Of a stretch of 64,000 bases of DNA, positions 36,899-46,134 are shown piece by piece (the stretch's first letter is position 1; each line of letters starts with the position of its first letter). The DNA is from an uncultured Planococcus sp. (GTDB lineage Bacteria > Bacillota > Bacilli > Bacillales_A > Planococcaceae): the NCBI GenBank assembly GCA_947493585.1, contig CANLRI010000001.1, forward strand, positions 186,001 through 250,000, written 5' to 3'. The translations under genes were made by a program, and so were the position numbers. The notes beneath the pieces are model-generated. The model did not search any database. It was given only the letters and a program-made list of their open reading frames with translations, and was not told where the DNA came from.

Positions 36899-37714
36899 TT
36901 AGCCGAGGGCGACATCAAGGATCATCATAATTGTAAACCCAACCATTAAACTCATCGAAGCCAAATCAGAGTTTCCTTTTTCTTGGGAGCTTGGAATTAC
37001 TTCTTCGACGACTACAAAAATCATTGCACCTGCTGCAAAGCTCAATGCATAAGGCAGTAAAGGTTCGATAAACACCACTGCCAGCGCACCGATGATGGCG
37101 GCGACCGGTTCAACCATTCCAGAGAATTGACCGTAAAAGAAGCTTTTTCGCCGCGAAAATCCATCGCGTCGAAGAGGCATGGAGACAGCTAGGCCTTCTG
37201 GGAAGTTCTGGATACCGATGCCGATTGCCAAAGCAATAGCACCTGTTAGAGAGGCCGACGGAAATCCTGCAGCCACAGCTCCGAACGCAACGCCGATTGC
37301 TAGCCCTTCCGGAATATTGTGGAGTGTAATGGCAAATACAAGCAAAGAACTCTTCTTTCTTTTAGCTGAGTGGAATCCCTCAGCTTTTTCTAAGGATGCA
37401 TTTGGATGAAGGTGAGGGAGGACTTTATCTATTGACCATAAAAATATGCCACCCAGTAAAAATCCGATGGCTGCAGGCATCCAAGCTGGAAAGGAGCCAC
37501 CTTCCCCCATATCAATGGCAGGAGCAAGAAGCGACCAATAACTTGCCGCAATCATTACCCCTCCAGCAAACCCGAGCATGCTATCCAGGAAACGTTGATT
37601 GACGCCTTTTGTAGTAAATACTAACGCTGCGCCCAGTGCCGTCATGCCCCATGTGAATAATGTACCAATAAATGCTTGAACAACTGGATCTAGACCTTTA
37701 AACAACTCCATCAT
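36899..37714 (-). CDS. ZIP-family divalent metal transporter
   Basis: 271 residues, eight helices, with signature metal sites HNIPEG (His132 onward, TM4) and QNFPEG (TM5), and a histidine loop HLHPN (101-105). It resembles the ZupT/GufA branch, which imports Zn2+, Fe2+ or other divalent metals or can work outward. Two adjacent ATGs; GGAGG precedes the first by 9 bases. A strong hairpin with T-tract lies in its 5' region (37812-37861). Confidence 0.9.
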   Translation of the reverse strand: MMELFKGLDPVVQAFIGTLFTWGMTALGAALVFTTKGVNQRFLDSMLGFAGGVMIAASYWSLLAPAIDMGEGGSFPAWMPAAIGFLLGGIFLWSIDKVLPHLHPNASLEKAEGFHSAKRKKSSLLVFAITLHNIPEGLAIGVAFGAVAAGFPSASLTGAIALAIGIGIQNFPEGLAVSMPLRRDGFSRRKSFFYGQFSGMVEPVAAIIGALAVVFIEPLLPYALSFAAGAMIFVVVEEVIPSSQEKGNSDLASMSLMVGFTIMMILDVALG

Positions 37715-37811
37715 GTCAATTTTCCTCCTATGAAAAATGTATTTCGAAAAACTTGATGCTATGTTTTGTTTCGAGCAAAAAAAGGTGGGTTCAGTTAATT
37801 AAATGCAATAA

Positions 37812-37862
37812 AAAAAGCTGAGTAAAGCTCACTTCTTCATGAGCTTTACATATCAGCTTCTT
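37812..37862 (-). terminator. Terminator hairpin about 100 bp upstream of the ZIP gene
   Basis: On the minus strand AAGCTGA-(tat)-GTAAAGCTCA, 8-base loop, TGAGCTTTAC-TCAGCTTTTTTT: two stem segments with a small bulge and a U-tract. No minus-strand gene precedes it within 1 kb, so it may be an attenuator of the ZIP gene or a leftover. Confidence 0.75.
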
Positions 37863-38441
37863 TTGAAAACCTGTATGGTAACTTGATTTATAAAGCAGCG
37901 AGTTATTTGGTGATATAGTCATTCAGAGTTAGTGTAACTTTATGAATGGGTTACTGAAAAACTCTTTGGCTTGGAATAATGTTGAATGTATTCTCTATAA
38001 TCTATTTATAAGAAGAATCGTGTATTCTTTCCTTTTCAATAGATATATTATTGTATATGATTTGCTTATTACTGAGCTCCCAAATTACGTATGTTGCTTA
38101 TGGCCAACTAACAGTTGAAGCTTGTATATCGGGTGTTTACGTAATTAACTTGAAGTCCTAAAACTATTTATACTGTCTAATAAGTAATTACCTATGCCAT
38201 GGAACAGCTGAATGGAAATATAGAAGTTAACGAAAACAGGAGTCAAACAAGCATAGCATGTATTATTTTCATTTCCTTGATCCAATCCTCGCTATTCGTC
38301 ATTTAAATTTTCATGCGGAGGGGATTAATAAATTAACTGCACTAAATGTAAATAAGTTTGTGGATGTTAGCATATCCTATTAAAGTAATAGCTTAATCTA
38401 TTGGTTTAGTTTCGAAATATAAAAAGTAAGGAGATTTATTA
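37863..38441. other. AT-rich intergenic region
   Basis: About 580 bp without a supported gene, RNA motif or strong repeat; AT-rich throughout. It probably contains promoters for the ZIP gene and the RepL-like gene. Confidence 0.5.
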
Positions 38442-38729
38442 GTGAAAAGTAAAAATGAGTTTTCTTTTTCGAATTTAGAAACTAGGGTCATAAAAGAAGT
38501 CAAGAAATGCTTAGCAGAAGAGAAGAAAGAAACACTGAGTAATGGACTTAGATTTATAACGTATTTTTTGAGGAATTCTACTTCCTACGGAGTGCTAGTG
38601 AAAAATACTAAAGAGGTAGAGAAGGATTTAAATTTATCGACTTATCGACTTACTAAGATATTAAAAATTCTTGAATGCCATCAGGTTATATACCGTAGAA
38701 AAGGTGTTATTGGGCTATGGAGAACGTGA
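38442..38729 (+). CDS. Small winged-helix protein, RepL-like
   Basis: A 95-residue protein with GTG start after AAGGAG. The C-terminal two thirds (NGLRFITYFLRNSTSYGVLVKN…LSTYRLTKILKILECHQVIYRRKGV) looks like a winged helix similar to the DNA-binding part of Firmicute plasmid RepL proteins. RepL proteins are longer, so this may be a remnant or a distinct small regulator. If RepL-derived, it supports plasmid ancestry of the island. Confidence 0.5.
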   Translation: MKSKNEFSFSNLETRVIKEVKKCLAEEKKETLSNGLRFITYFLRNSTSYGVLVKNTKEVEKDLNLSTYRLTKILKILECHQVIYRRKGVIGLWRT

Positions 38730-38794
38730 GTAAAGGGGCTCGTTTTATTCTTCTCAGTACGGATTATTGAGGTTAGCTAGAAAAGCATCGTCTC

Positions 38795-39223
38795 CTATCC
38801 GTTTTTGCTGAATTCATTTTTAAAGTTGAGAACTCTGATAATCAGTTGATGGGCTAGAAAAATACCGATTAAATCGATGCCCACATCAAAGAGCCTGCCG
38901 TTTCTATCGAAAAACAACTGAAAAACTTCTGAGAAAAAGGCAAATGATGTGCATAAAAACCAGGAATAGAAAGTTTGCTTTAGCCAAATGAACGTTAAAA
39001 TATATAGAATCCCAAAGGATAACAAATGGCCAGTTTTTTGTGCTAAGTAAAAAGCATCATTGAAAGCAACGTCACTAAATTTCAGTAATTCAAGAAAATT
39101 AGGCTGTAAGTTTATCTGATACTCTACGACTTGATCAACTAAAAAAGCATATGCATCGCTTGTGGACATAACCGCTAAAATCACTGATGCCCATAGAATT
39201 ACTAAAAAGAGAGGGAATCGCAT
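38795..39223 (-). CDS. VanZ-like membrane protein
   Basis: ATG 39223 is favoured, AAAGGA being 8 bases upstream. A 142-residue VanZ-domain protein with about four helices and typical segments KTGHLLSFGILY and SEVFQLFFDRNGRLFDVGIDLIG. VanZ proteins modestly affect glycopeptide or lipophilic drug susceptibility; the biochemical role is unknown. It stands alone, 94 bp downstream of the methyltransferase on the same strand. Confidence 0.85.
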   Translation of the reverse strand: MRFPLFLVILWASVILAVMSTSDAYAFLVDQVVEYQINLQPNFLELLKFSDVAFNDAFYLAQKTGHLLSFGILYILTFIWLKQTFYSWFLCTSFAFFSEVFQLFFDRNGRLFDVGIDLIGIFLAHQLIIRVLNFKNEFSKNG

Positions 39224-39316
39224 CGACACTGTCCTTTCTTAGTTTAAGTAGAAACCCAACTAAATTTTCGAAAAGGTTTTGAATAAGACAAAGACAAAAG
39301 GGATCAATTAAAGTAT

Positions 39317-39934
39317 TTATTCTTTTCTGTAGCGGATTTTAGTATAAAAACCGTTAAACATAACAGGACTTTTGTCTATGAGCTTTAGATAATATTTGTT
39401 TTCTTCGAACAAAGCTTCGAAACTCAAGGCAATATCGGTCCCAAGTAGTTTGACGAAAGGCCTAGCTAGTCTTCGTTGAATTGAAGAGCTTGTTTCAGTT
39501 GAAGAAAACTTATCGAAAATAATGAGTTCCCCACCATTTTTAAGTACGCGTGTCATTTCTCGCAAACAAATATTCGGATCAGGTACAACAGAAAGTATCA
39601 GGCTGGCAATGACAAAATCAAACTGATCGTCATCAAAATCCAGTTTTTGAGCATCCATTTCTAAAAAACTAATAGCAGAATCAGGATATTTTTTGCGCGC
39701 CTTTTCTAACATGTCGGGAGATAAGTCAATCGCGGTAATAGTAAAGTGTTGAGGATTGAATAACTCCAAGTCGGCTCCTGTCCCCACTCCTACAAATAAT
39801 AGATTTGAGTGCTTTTCAAACTTCACATCTTGGAAAACTTTCTTCCTGGCTTCTAAGAAAGGCCCAGTATTGAAGATCTGATCATAGATAGGCGACCAAA
39901 TCCTATACATTATTTTATTCCAAGCATTGTTCAC
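39317..39934 (-). CDS. Class I SAM-dependent methyltransferase (UbiE-like)
   Basis: 205 residues with motif I LLFVGVGTGADLELF, an acidic loop ITAIDLSPDML, and post-motif FVIASLILSVVPDP. The phospholipid/quinone methyltransferase-like branch is likely but the substrate is unknown; in metal islands similar proteins are sometimes metalloid methylases, but no arsM-type cysteines are seen. GTG start with GGGAGG 8 bases upstream. Confidence 0.85.
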   Translation of the reverse strand: MNNAWNKIMYRIWSPIYDQIFNTGPFLEARKKVFQDVKFEKHSNLLFVGVGTGADLELFNPQHFTITAIDLSPDMLEKARKKYPDSAISFLEMDAQKLDFDDDQFDFVIASLILSVVPDPNICLREMTRVLKNGGELIIFDKFSSTETSSSIQRRLARPFVKLLGTDIALSFEALFEENKYYLKLIDKSPVMFNGFYTKIRYRKE

Positions 39935-40234
39935 TCTCTCTACCTCCCAGTTAGAATGTCCATATTTGGTATAGGCAAGGATAGAACAGATGAAAAGGAG
40001 TTTGACATTCCTTTTTCTCTGTCACATTCTTTATCTCTTCCTTAATTTCCTGCTTGCCGAAACTCTTCTTCATAAGCAATTATGGAAATTGCGCCTATCA
40101 TTTACCAAGGTGTATTTCATGAGCTTTGGGGAATATATAAACTACTCAGTGACATGGAGTGAGTTAAGCCTTGGGTAAAATCAAAATTTGTACGTCATTT
40201 TTTATTTAACTGTAATGAGAAAGGAGGAGAACAG

Positions 40235-41083
40235 ATGGCAACAGCTCATAAGGATGAGAAAAATATCAAATTGGCTTTTTTCATCAACTTGCTTTTTTCT
40301 ATAGGCGAATTTATTGGGGGTTTCTTAATTAATAGCGTGGCTATTATGTCTGACGCTGTACATGACTTGGGGGATGCAACAGCATTGGGGCTTTCTTGGT
40401 TTCTGCAAAAATTCTCGAAGAAGGAAGGCGACCAAAAGTTCAGTTTCGGTTACAAGCGTTTTTCGCTGCTGGGAGCTTTGATTAATGCACTCATTTTAAT
40501 TGCAGGTTCTGTTTATATTTTCTTTCAAGCCATACCTCTTCTATTCAACCCCGAGCACTCCAACGCCCAAGGAATGGTTTGGTTTGCAATTGCCGGTGTG
40601 TTGTTAAATGGATTTGCGGCATACAGGCTACATAAAGGCAAGTCAGTAAATGAAGGCGTGCTTACTTGGCATCTGTTAGAAGACGTCCTAGGTTGGGTTG
40701 CCGTACTAATAGTAGGTATCGTTTTGTTGTTCAAAGACATCCATATACTTGATCCCATTTTATCGATTGCCATTGCTTTATTTATACTGTTCAATGTTTT
40801 TCGTAATTTATCGAAAACCATGAAAATCTTACTTGAAGGTGTACCTCAGGAGATCAATTTGGATGAAGTCCATTCAAGAATTGAGAAAATTCCTGGGGTG
40901 CTTTCAGTAAAGGATCTGCATATATGGTCAATTGATGGGGAGGAGCATGCGATGAATGTGTGCCTGTCGGTCACAGGAGAAAACTTGGCAGATTCAACTG
41001 CAATTAAGGAAAAGGTCCGGAGTACAATTTCGGATCTTCAAATCATTCATTCCACAATTGAAATGGACTGGAAGACTCAGTGA
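40235..41083 (+). CDS. Cation diffusion facilitator exporter (copy B)
   Basis: 282 residues, the same length as the CDF at 12438-13286 and very similar along its whole length (SDAVHDLGDATALG, WHLLEDVLGW, GVLSVKDLHIWSIDGEEHAM), with many synonymous differences in DNA. A zinc-type metal:proton antiporter. AAAGGAGG precedes the ATG. It heads the second cassette copy and is followed 79 bp later by a CzcD-type CDF. Confidence 0.92.
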   Translation: MATAHKDEKNIKLAFFINLLFSIGEFIGGFLINSVAIMSDAVHDLGDATALGLSWFLQKFSKKEGDQKFSFGYKRFSLLGALINALILIAGSVYIFFQAIPLLFNPEHSNAQGMVWFAIAGVLLNGFAAYRLHKGKSVNEGVLTWHLLEDVLGWVAVLIVGIVLLFKDIHILDPILSIAIALFILFNVFRNLSKTMKILLEGVPQEINLDEVHSRIEKIPGVLSVKDLHIWSIDGEEHAMNVCLSVTGENLADSTAIKEKVRSTISDLQIIHSTIEMDWKTQ

Positions 41084-41162
41084 TTGCCAAGGTCCCGTCA
41101 TGGGAATAACCAGTTGATCAATTTTACTTTTATAAAGATGTCCAATAAGGGAGTTGTCGTAA

Positions 41163-42092
41163 ATGGGAAGTGAACATGACCACGCACATGGACGCAATAA
41201 AAAAACCTTATTAATTTCTTTTTTGATTATTACGGTTTATATGGTCGTAGAAGCGATTGGCGGCTTTCTGACAAATAGCCTGGCATTGATCGCGGATGCT
41301 GGACATATGTTGAGCGATTCGATTTCCTTAGGAATTGGCTTTTTAGCTTTTACAATTGGGGAAAAGGCAGCGGATCAAGCTAAGACGTATGGTTACAAGA
41401 GGTTTGAAATCTTAGCTGCCGTCTTCAATGGAGTAACGTTGGTGTTAATCTCACTTTACATTTTTTACGAGGCCTACCATCGGTTTTCTGATCCGCCAGA
41501 AGTCGCTACAACAGGCATGTTGATTATTGCCATTATCGGTCTATTAGTAAATATATTGGTTGCCTGGATTTTGACCAGAGGCGGAGATACTAAGGACAAT
41601 TTGAATCTCCGAGCCGCCTTCCTACATGTACTGAGTGATTTGTTGGGTTCTGTAGGAGCTATAACAGCCGCATTGCTAATAATCTTTTTCGGCTGGGCAT
41701 GGGCCGATCCTTTAGCTAGTGTCGTTGTGGCCATACTTGTTTTAATAAGTGGTTGGCGTGTCACAAAGGAAGCTATTCATGTATTGATGGAAGGGACTCC
41801 GACAGATGTAAGTATCGATCGCATAACAGATACGATTGAAAAAATCCCAGGAGTAAATAATATACACGATTTGCATGTCTGGAGCATCACTAGCGGAAAA
41901 AACGCATTATCGGGCCATGTGGTGATAGAGAATGGCCTTTCTTTCGAAGAAAGCCAACTCATATTGAGAGAAATTGAGGCTGCAATGATAAAACAACAAA
42001 TTACCCATATAACAATTCAATTGGAATCACAAGACCATCCTCATATAGAGTCTATTTATGGGGATTTGAAGGATTTAGAAGACTCCCGTTAG
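41163..42092 (+). CDS. czcD: CzcD-type cation diffusion facilitator
   Basis: 309 residues with an N-terminal His/Asp motif (HDHAHGR), six helices, the canonical tetrahedral site HxxxD twice (ADAGHMLSD in TM2 and LHVLSDLLGS in TM5) and a cytoplasmic domain (VNNIHDLHVWSITSG). Exports Zn2+, Co2+, Cd2+ in exchange for H+/K+. It is a different branch from the two 282-residue CDFs and has no copy A counterpart. Ends at a strong terminator. Confidence 0.9.
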   Translation: MGSEHDHAHGRNKKTLLISFLIITVYMVVEAIGGFLTNSLALIADAGHMLSDSISLGIGFLAFTIGEKAADQAKTYGYKRFEILAAVFNGVTLVLISLYIFYEAYHRFSDPPEVATTGMLIIAIIGLLVNILVAWILTRGGDTKDNLNLRAAFLHVLSDLLGSVGAITAALLIIFFGWAWADPLASVVVAILVLISGWRVTKEAIHVLMEGTPTDVSIDRITDTIEKIPGVNNIHDLHVWSITSGKNALSGHVVIENGLSFEESQLILREIEAAMIKQQITHITIQLESQDHPHIESIYGDLKDLEDSR

Positions 42093-42150
42093 CTTTTGCA
42101 GGTACTTCATTTGAAAGTGCTTGGAATAGAGTGTTCAAAAATATTTTGAT

Positions 42151-42186
42151 AAAAAAGAGCGACGGAAAGCCCGTCGCTCTTTTTTA
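42151..42186. terminator. Bidirectional terminator after czcD
   Basis: AAAAAAGAGCGACGG-aaag-CCCGTCGCTCTTTTTT, between convergent czcD and the small membrane-protein gene. Confidence 0.92.
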
Positions 42187-42201
42187 TTGTTCCCTTATCA
42201 T

Positions 42202-42432
42202 TCACTTGAGTTTTAACTCGGACTCTTTTACTGTCTCTTTTATTTTTCGTTGCTGATAAAACACTTTTGACCACAAATAGATGGCAAACCCAAGGAATAG
42301 AATCGGTACTTGCCATCCAGTGGTACCCGTGATAAAAAAGTCATAAATAGACCAGCCGAGCAAGGCTAAAAAGTAAAATAGAAATCCAAAAGTTGTCGAT
42401 TTATCTTGTGGCTTTTTATTTGAAGAGAGCAT
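42202..42432 (-). CDS. Small two-helix membrane protein (copy B)
   Basis: 76 residues, paralogous to the protein at 18532-18780: matching segments TFGFLFY, TGWQVPILFLGFAIYLWSKVFYQQ. Two helices with charged ends. As in copy A it is divergent from the GH13-like gene. AGGAGGAATATC precedes the ATG. Function unknown. Confidence 0.75.
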   Translation of the reverse strand: MLSSNKKPQDKSTTFGFLFYFLALLGWSIYDFFITGTTGWQVPILFLGFAIYLWSKVFYQQRKIKETVKESELKLK

Positions 42433-42737
42433 GATATTCCTCCTTAGGATTATTGAAAGAGCGATATTTCATTTTTGGACCATTGTTAATATCCTGTTTA
42501 ACTGTAATACATGTTTCGAGAAAATCAATACCTATTGACGCTTTAATTACAGAATAAAGTGTATTAATAGCTTAACCTACTGAAGCTTCATCCAAGTAAG
42601 CTTAAATATTCACAGGATCGATAAAACTTTAAGCAGAGTTTATGAAGTATTTGATTTTATATAGAAGAGAAAATTGATATTTGTTACACTGAACCGAATC
42701 TGAAAACGAGTTTGGTATTTTTGAGGAGGAAAACTGT
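42433..42737. other. Divergent intergenic region upstream of GH13-like copy B
   Basis: AT-rich; must contain both promoters. No confident operator, hairpin or RNA element was identified. Confidence 0.4.
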
Positions 42738-44183
42738 GTGAAAAAGAGATGGGTTTCAATCCTGTTGGTGGGATTTTTACTATTCAATTTAGCAAGGCCG
42801 ATAGAAGCTTCAGAGAATAATGAATTGCAAGACGAAATTATTTATGACCTATTGGTAGATCGATTCTTTAATAAAGGGATTCAAAATGATATCAATGTAA
42901 ATTCCCTAGACCCTAATTCATTTAGCGGGGGAGATTTTGCAGGACTGAGCAGCGAAATGCAGTACATCAAAGATATGGGGTTTACCATGATTTCCGTTGG
43001 GCCTATCTTCTCTGCGACTTCCTATGATGGGACAGCCGTGGTGGATTACGATGAGTTAGAGTCACGTTTTGGTACTCAGGAGGAATGGAAAGAAGTTATA
43101 AACAAAGCCCACGAACTGGATTTAAAGGTAATGATTGATCTGCCGACTCAGGAATTGAGTGAACAACATGTGTGGCGGGAAAGTCATCCTGAATGGTTTG
43201 TTGAAAATAAAAATGGAACCGTCGCTCTGGAGACCGCTAATCGTCAAGTACAAGATCAATTAATTGAACAATTTGAAGGCTTCATCGAAAAATATGCGAT
43301 TGACGGTATTCGAATAAAAAAGGCAGATAGCTTGGATCCAGCCTTTATAACTCGATTTTCTGAAAGCCTAAAAAGCATTCGGGATCTCTATGTAATAAGC
43401 GATGATGTAACACCGCCTCAAGACGGCCTTGATGCTGTGGTCATGCCAGGAATTGAGACTGCTTTAAGAGATAGCTATAAGAGTTTTAACCCTAATGAAA
43501 CAGAGCTTTCCGGTTCTTGGGAAGAAGCAGAGGGCAAGCTGATTCAAGTTGATTCTCTCCTCACTTCCCGGTTCACTGCGGACACCGTCCAAGAAGGCGG
43601 CTTCCCGCCAACACGATGGAAGTTGCTTACCTTTCAATTATTAACTATGCCAGGGATTCCTGTCATACAATATGGTTCTGAAATTGCTGTTAACGGGCGA
43701 ACGACTCCTGATACCCATCCGATCTTGGATTTAGGAGTAGACGAGGAATTAATCGACCATATAGCCAACTTGACTTCTCTGCGTAATCAATCGGCAGCCT
43801 TGCGGACGGGTAGTATGGAAGTATTACACGAGGAAGACGGCTGGTTTGTATATAAGCGGTCAAACGAAGAAGAAGCCTGGATTATCGCCATTAACAATTC
43901 TTCCTCTACACAAAGTTTGACTTTGCCAGCCAGTGTAGTTGGCGACGATAAGGAATTGCGTGGATTATTCGAAAACAATATTGCGCGTCAGGATGAAGAG
44001 GGAAATTACCGGATCACTTTAGATAGAGAATTAGGAGAAGCTTTCAATATCATCGAACAAAAAGGCTTCAATAAAGCCTATATCGCGGCGTTAGTAGTCT
44101 TATATATCTCCTTCTTAACGTTCTTGTTTTTAGCTTGGCGTCGAGGAAGAAAGAAAAAGAAGGCTGCCACTGCTAAAAAATAA
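42738..44183 (+). CDS. Membrane-anchored GH13 alpha-amylase-like pseudoenzyme (copy B)
   Basis: 481 residues, colinear with the copy at 19096-20583: signal peptide (1-24), GH13-like barrel, beta domain, C-terminal helix (about 447-469) and lysine-rich tail. The nucleophile position is Lys194 (GIRIKKAD), different from Gln in copy A; the acid/base position is Asp222; NHDTPR is again GFPPTR (288-293). Fold residues are preserved while catalytic ones are lost, arguing for a retained non-catalytic function. GTG start after GAGGAGG. Confidence 0.88.
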   Translation: MKKRWVSILLVGFLLFNLARPIEASENNELQDEIIYDLLVDRFFNKGIQNDINVNSLDPNSFSGGDFAGLSSEMQYIKDMGFTMISVGPIFSATSYDGTAVVDYDELESRFGTQEEWKEVINKAHELDLKVMIDLPTQELSEQHVWRESHPEWFVENKNGTVALETANRQVQDQLIEQFEGFIEKYAIDGIRIKKADSLDPAFITRFSESLKSIRDLYVISDDVTPPQDGLDAVVMPGIETALRDSYKSFNPNETELSGSWEEAEGKLIQVDSLLTSRFTADTVQEGGFPPTRWKLLTFQLLTMPGIPVIQYGSEIAVNGRTTPDTHPILDLGVDEELIDHIANLTSLRNQSAALRTGSMEVLHEEDGWFVYKRSNEEEAWIIAINNSSSTQSLTLPASVVGDDKELRGLFENNIARQDEEGNYRITLDRELGEAFNIIEQKGFNKAYIAALVVLYISFLTFLFLAWRRGRKKKKAATAKK

Positions 44184-44230
44184 TTCCTCCTTAAAAATTC
44201 AATACGGTCATAGTGGCTTTAGAATCGTTC

Positions 44231-44270
44231 AAGATGCTTGGGTATGTTATATATCCAAGCATCTTTATTT
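44231..44270 (+). terminator. Terminator after GH13-like copy B
   Basis: AAGATGCTTGGgTAT-gttat-ATAtCCAAGCATCTTTATTT hairpin. Confidence 0.85.
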
Positions 44271-44387
44271 GATTCCGTTATCTCCTAATTAGGAGCATCG
44301 ATTGGTACTTACAGAAAAAAATGAATAAAAAAGCTGAGATTCTGCACTGGGAAATACCTTGAATTAAAAACGAAATTGCAAGGTTCC

Positions 44388-44420
44388 TGTAACAAATGTA
44401 AAAGAGCACCATGATACACT
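44388..44420 (+). promoter_or_regulatory. Conserved promoter region of the M23-like gene (copy B)
   Basis: TGTAACAAA at 44388 and TACACT at 44415-44420 have the same 27-base start-to-start distance as in copy A (20753/20780), although flanking DNA has diverged. Confidence 0.45.
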
Positions 44421-44595
44421 GGTACAGTTGGATTTTAAAATCGGGTTTCTAGGATAATAAAGTGTTTTGAAATGACTGGTGAGTCCTGGAAGACAACTGA
44501 TTATAAAACGATATATTTTAGCGCGAATTTTAAATGATGTAGTACTGACCTATACATAAAGAAATAAGAGTTAAAGTACGAGAGGGGAAGTAACA

Positions 44596-46014
44596 ATGAG
44601 AAAGCAGTGGTTATTAACCGGTTTATCTTCTATTTTGGCATTCTCCATTTTAATGCCTACAGTAAATGCGGATAAATTGAGTGAACTCGAACAAGAGAAA
44701 CAGGAAATAGAGCAAAAACAGAATGATTTAAACAAAGGAATTAATAATAAAGCAAACGAAATTTCCAAGAATCAATCAGCTCTGGAAAAAATCATGGAAG
44801 AAATTCAAAGCTTGGATAAACAAATTCAAGAAACGACATCAAAAGTTGCAGTTGTCGAAGGCGAAATTGAACAAACGACAGCGGAAATAAAGGATTTACA
44901 AGATTCAATCGCTAAGTTAAAGAAAAAAATTGATGAGCGAACAGAATTACTGAAAGAACGGGCACGAGCTATCCAAATGAGTGGCGGATCCGTTGATTAT
45001 ATAGATGTTTTGCTTGGGGCTGAGGATTTTGTTGATTTTATTGATCGATTTTCGGCTGTTAATACGTTAATTGAAGCCGACCGTGAAATCATGCGTACCC
45101 AAGAAGAAGATAAAGAATTATTGGCAAATCAAAAGGCCCAGGTGGAAACCAAGCTTGCTAAACAAGAAGAGCGTAGAGCAGAGCTTGAAAAACTTAGAAA
45201 TGAGCTCAATGGACAAAAAGCTGAACAAGATGGTCTCGCAAAAGATTTGAAGGCAGAACAGCAGCGATTGGCAGCAGAAAAATCCGATTTAGAGCAACAA
45301 CGTTCTGAAGCACTTGATGTATCAGCAGATTTAGAAAATCAAATTACCAAAGAGCAAGAACGTCTAGCCGAAGTAGCTAGAAAAGCTGAAGAAGAACGAA
45401 AACGTAAGTTAGCTCAGGAACGTAAAGCAGCAGCAGAGCAGGCAGCAAAGAAAAAAACACAAGCACAAAAAGTACAAGCACAAAAAGCGCAAGAACAAAA
45501 AGCCGAAAAATCTGCGGAGTCTGTTGAAAGTTCGTCAAAATCTACAGAATCGGCTGTATTAGCAAGCGAGCCAGAAGCTCAGGCTACCCCAGCTGTATCG
45601 TCAGGATCTCCCTTCATTCGGCCGACTACTGGACGAGTGACATCTAACTTTGGATGGCGTGATATTGGTGATGGACCTGAGTTTACTTCAGGCATGGATA
45701 TTGCAAATGGTGTCGGTACAGCAATAACAGCTGCTGCAGATGGATATGTTTCTCATGCAGGTGTTATGGGGGGATTAGGAAATGCGGTAGTTATCACCCA
45801 TTCCGTCAACGGACAAACGTTCACTACTGTATATGGCCATATGAGCGCGCTTAACGTATCTGAAGGACAAAAAGTGACTCAGGGACAACGAATCGGCGGA
45901 ATGGGAAGTACTGGCCGTTCTACAGGGTCACATCTTCATTTTGAAATTCACATTGGTATCTGGAATGGTTCAAGTTCAAATGCAGTAGATCCAAGAAACT
46001 ACATCGGTTCTTGA
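44596..46014 (+). CDS. Secreted coiled-coil protein with degenerate M23 domain (copy B)
   Basis: 472 residues: signal peptide (1-25), long coiled coil with SGGSVDYIDVLLGAEDF, a Lys/Gln/Ala-rich linker (AQKVQAQKAQEQKAEK) and an M23 domain nearly identical to copy A at its end. The first zinc ligand His is Thr364 (EFTSGMDIA); Asp368, His446 and His448 are kept. An EnvC/CwlO-type cell-wall protein with reduced or no peptidase activity is inferred. AGAGGGGAAGT precedes the ATG. Confidence 0.9.
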   Translation: MRKQWLLTGLSSILAFSILMPTVNADKLSELEQEKQEIEQKQNDLNKGINNKANEISKNQSALEKIMEEIQSLDKQIQETTSKVAVVEGEIEQTTAEIKDLQDSIAKLKKKIDERTELLKERARAIQMSGGSVDYIDVLLGAEDFVDFIDRFSAVNTLIEADREIMRTQEEDKELLANQKAQVETKLAKQEERRAELEKLRNELNGQKAEQDGLAKDLKAEQQRLAAEKSDLEQQRSEALDVSADLENQITKEQERLAEVARKAEEERKRKLAQERKAAAEQAAKKKTQAQKVQAQKAQEQKAEKSAESVESSSKSTESAVLASEPEAQATPAVSSGSPFIRPTTGRVTSNFGWRDIGDGPEFTSGMDIANGVGTAITAAADGYVSHAGVMGGLGNAVVITHSVNGQTFTTVYGHMSALNVSEGQKVTQGQRIGGMGSTGRSTGSHLHFEIHIGIWNGSSSNAVDPRNYIGS

Positions 46015-46048
46015 TAAGCAAATCTTTTCACCATGTTTCTATCCAAAA

Positions 46049-46088
46049 GAGCCAGCCGTTCAATAAATGAACGGCTGGCTCTTTTTAT
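46049..46088. terminator. Terminator after M23-like copy B
   Basis: AGAGCCAGCCGTTCA-ataaa-TGAACGGCTGGCTCT then TTTTT; a perfect 15-bp stem. Confidence 0.92.
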
Positions 46089-46134
46089 TAGTTAGGATTC
46101 CAGGATAAAACGATCCGGGTTATGCGGGGTTGGC

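Larger units (their letters stand above)
44184..44595. other. Intergenic region before M23-like copy B
   Basis: 412 bp containing a terminator (44231-44270) and the conserved TGTAACAAA…TACACT promoter pattern (44388-44420); otherwise AT-rich without further structure. Confidence 0.55.

Noticed and set aside
37715..37810. Metal riboswitch (NiCo or yybP-ykoY type) upstream of the ZIP gene
   Set aside because: The conserved sequence elements of those riboswitches were not found; only a terminator hairpin is supported.
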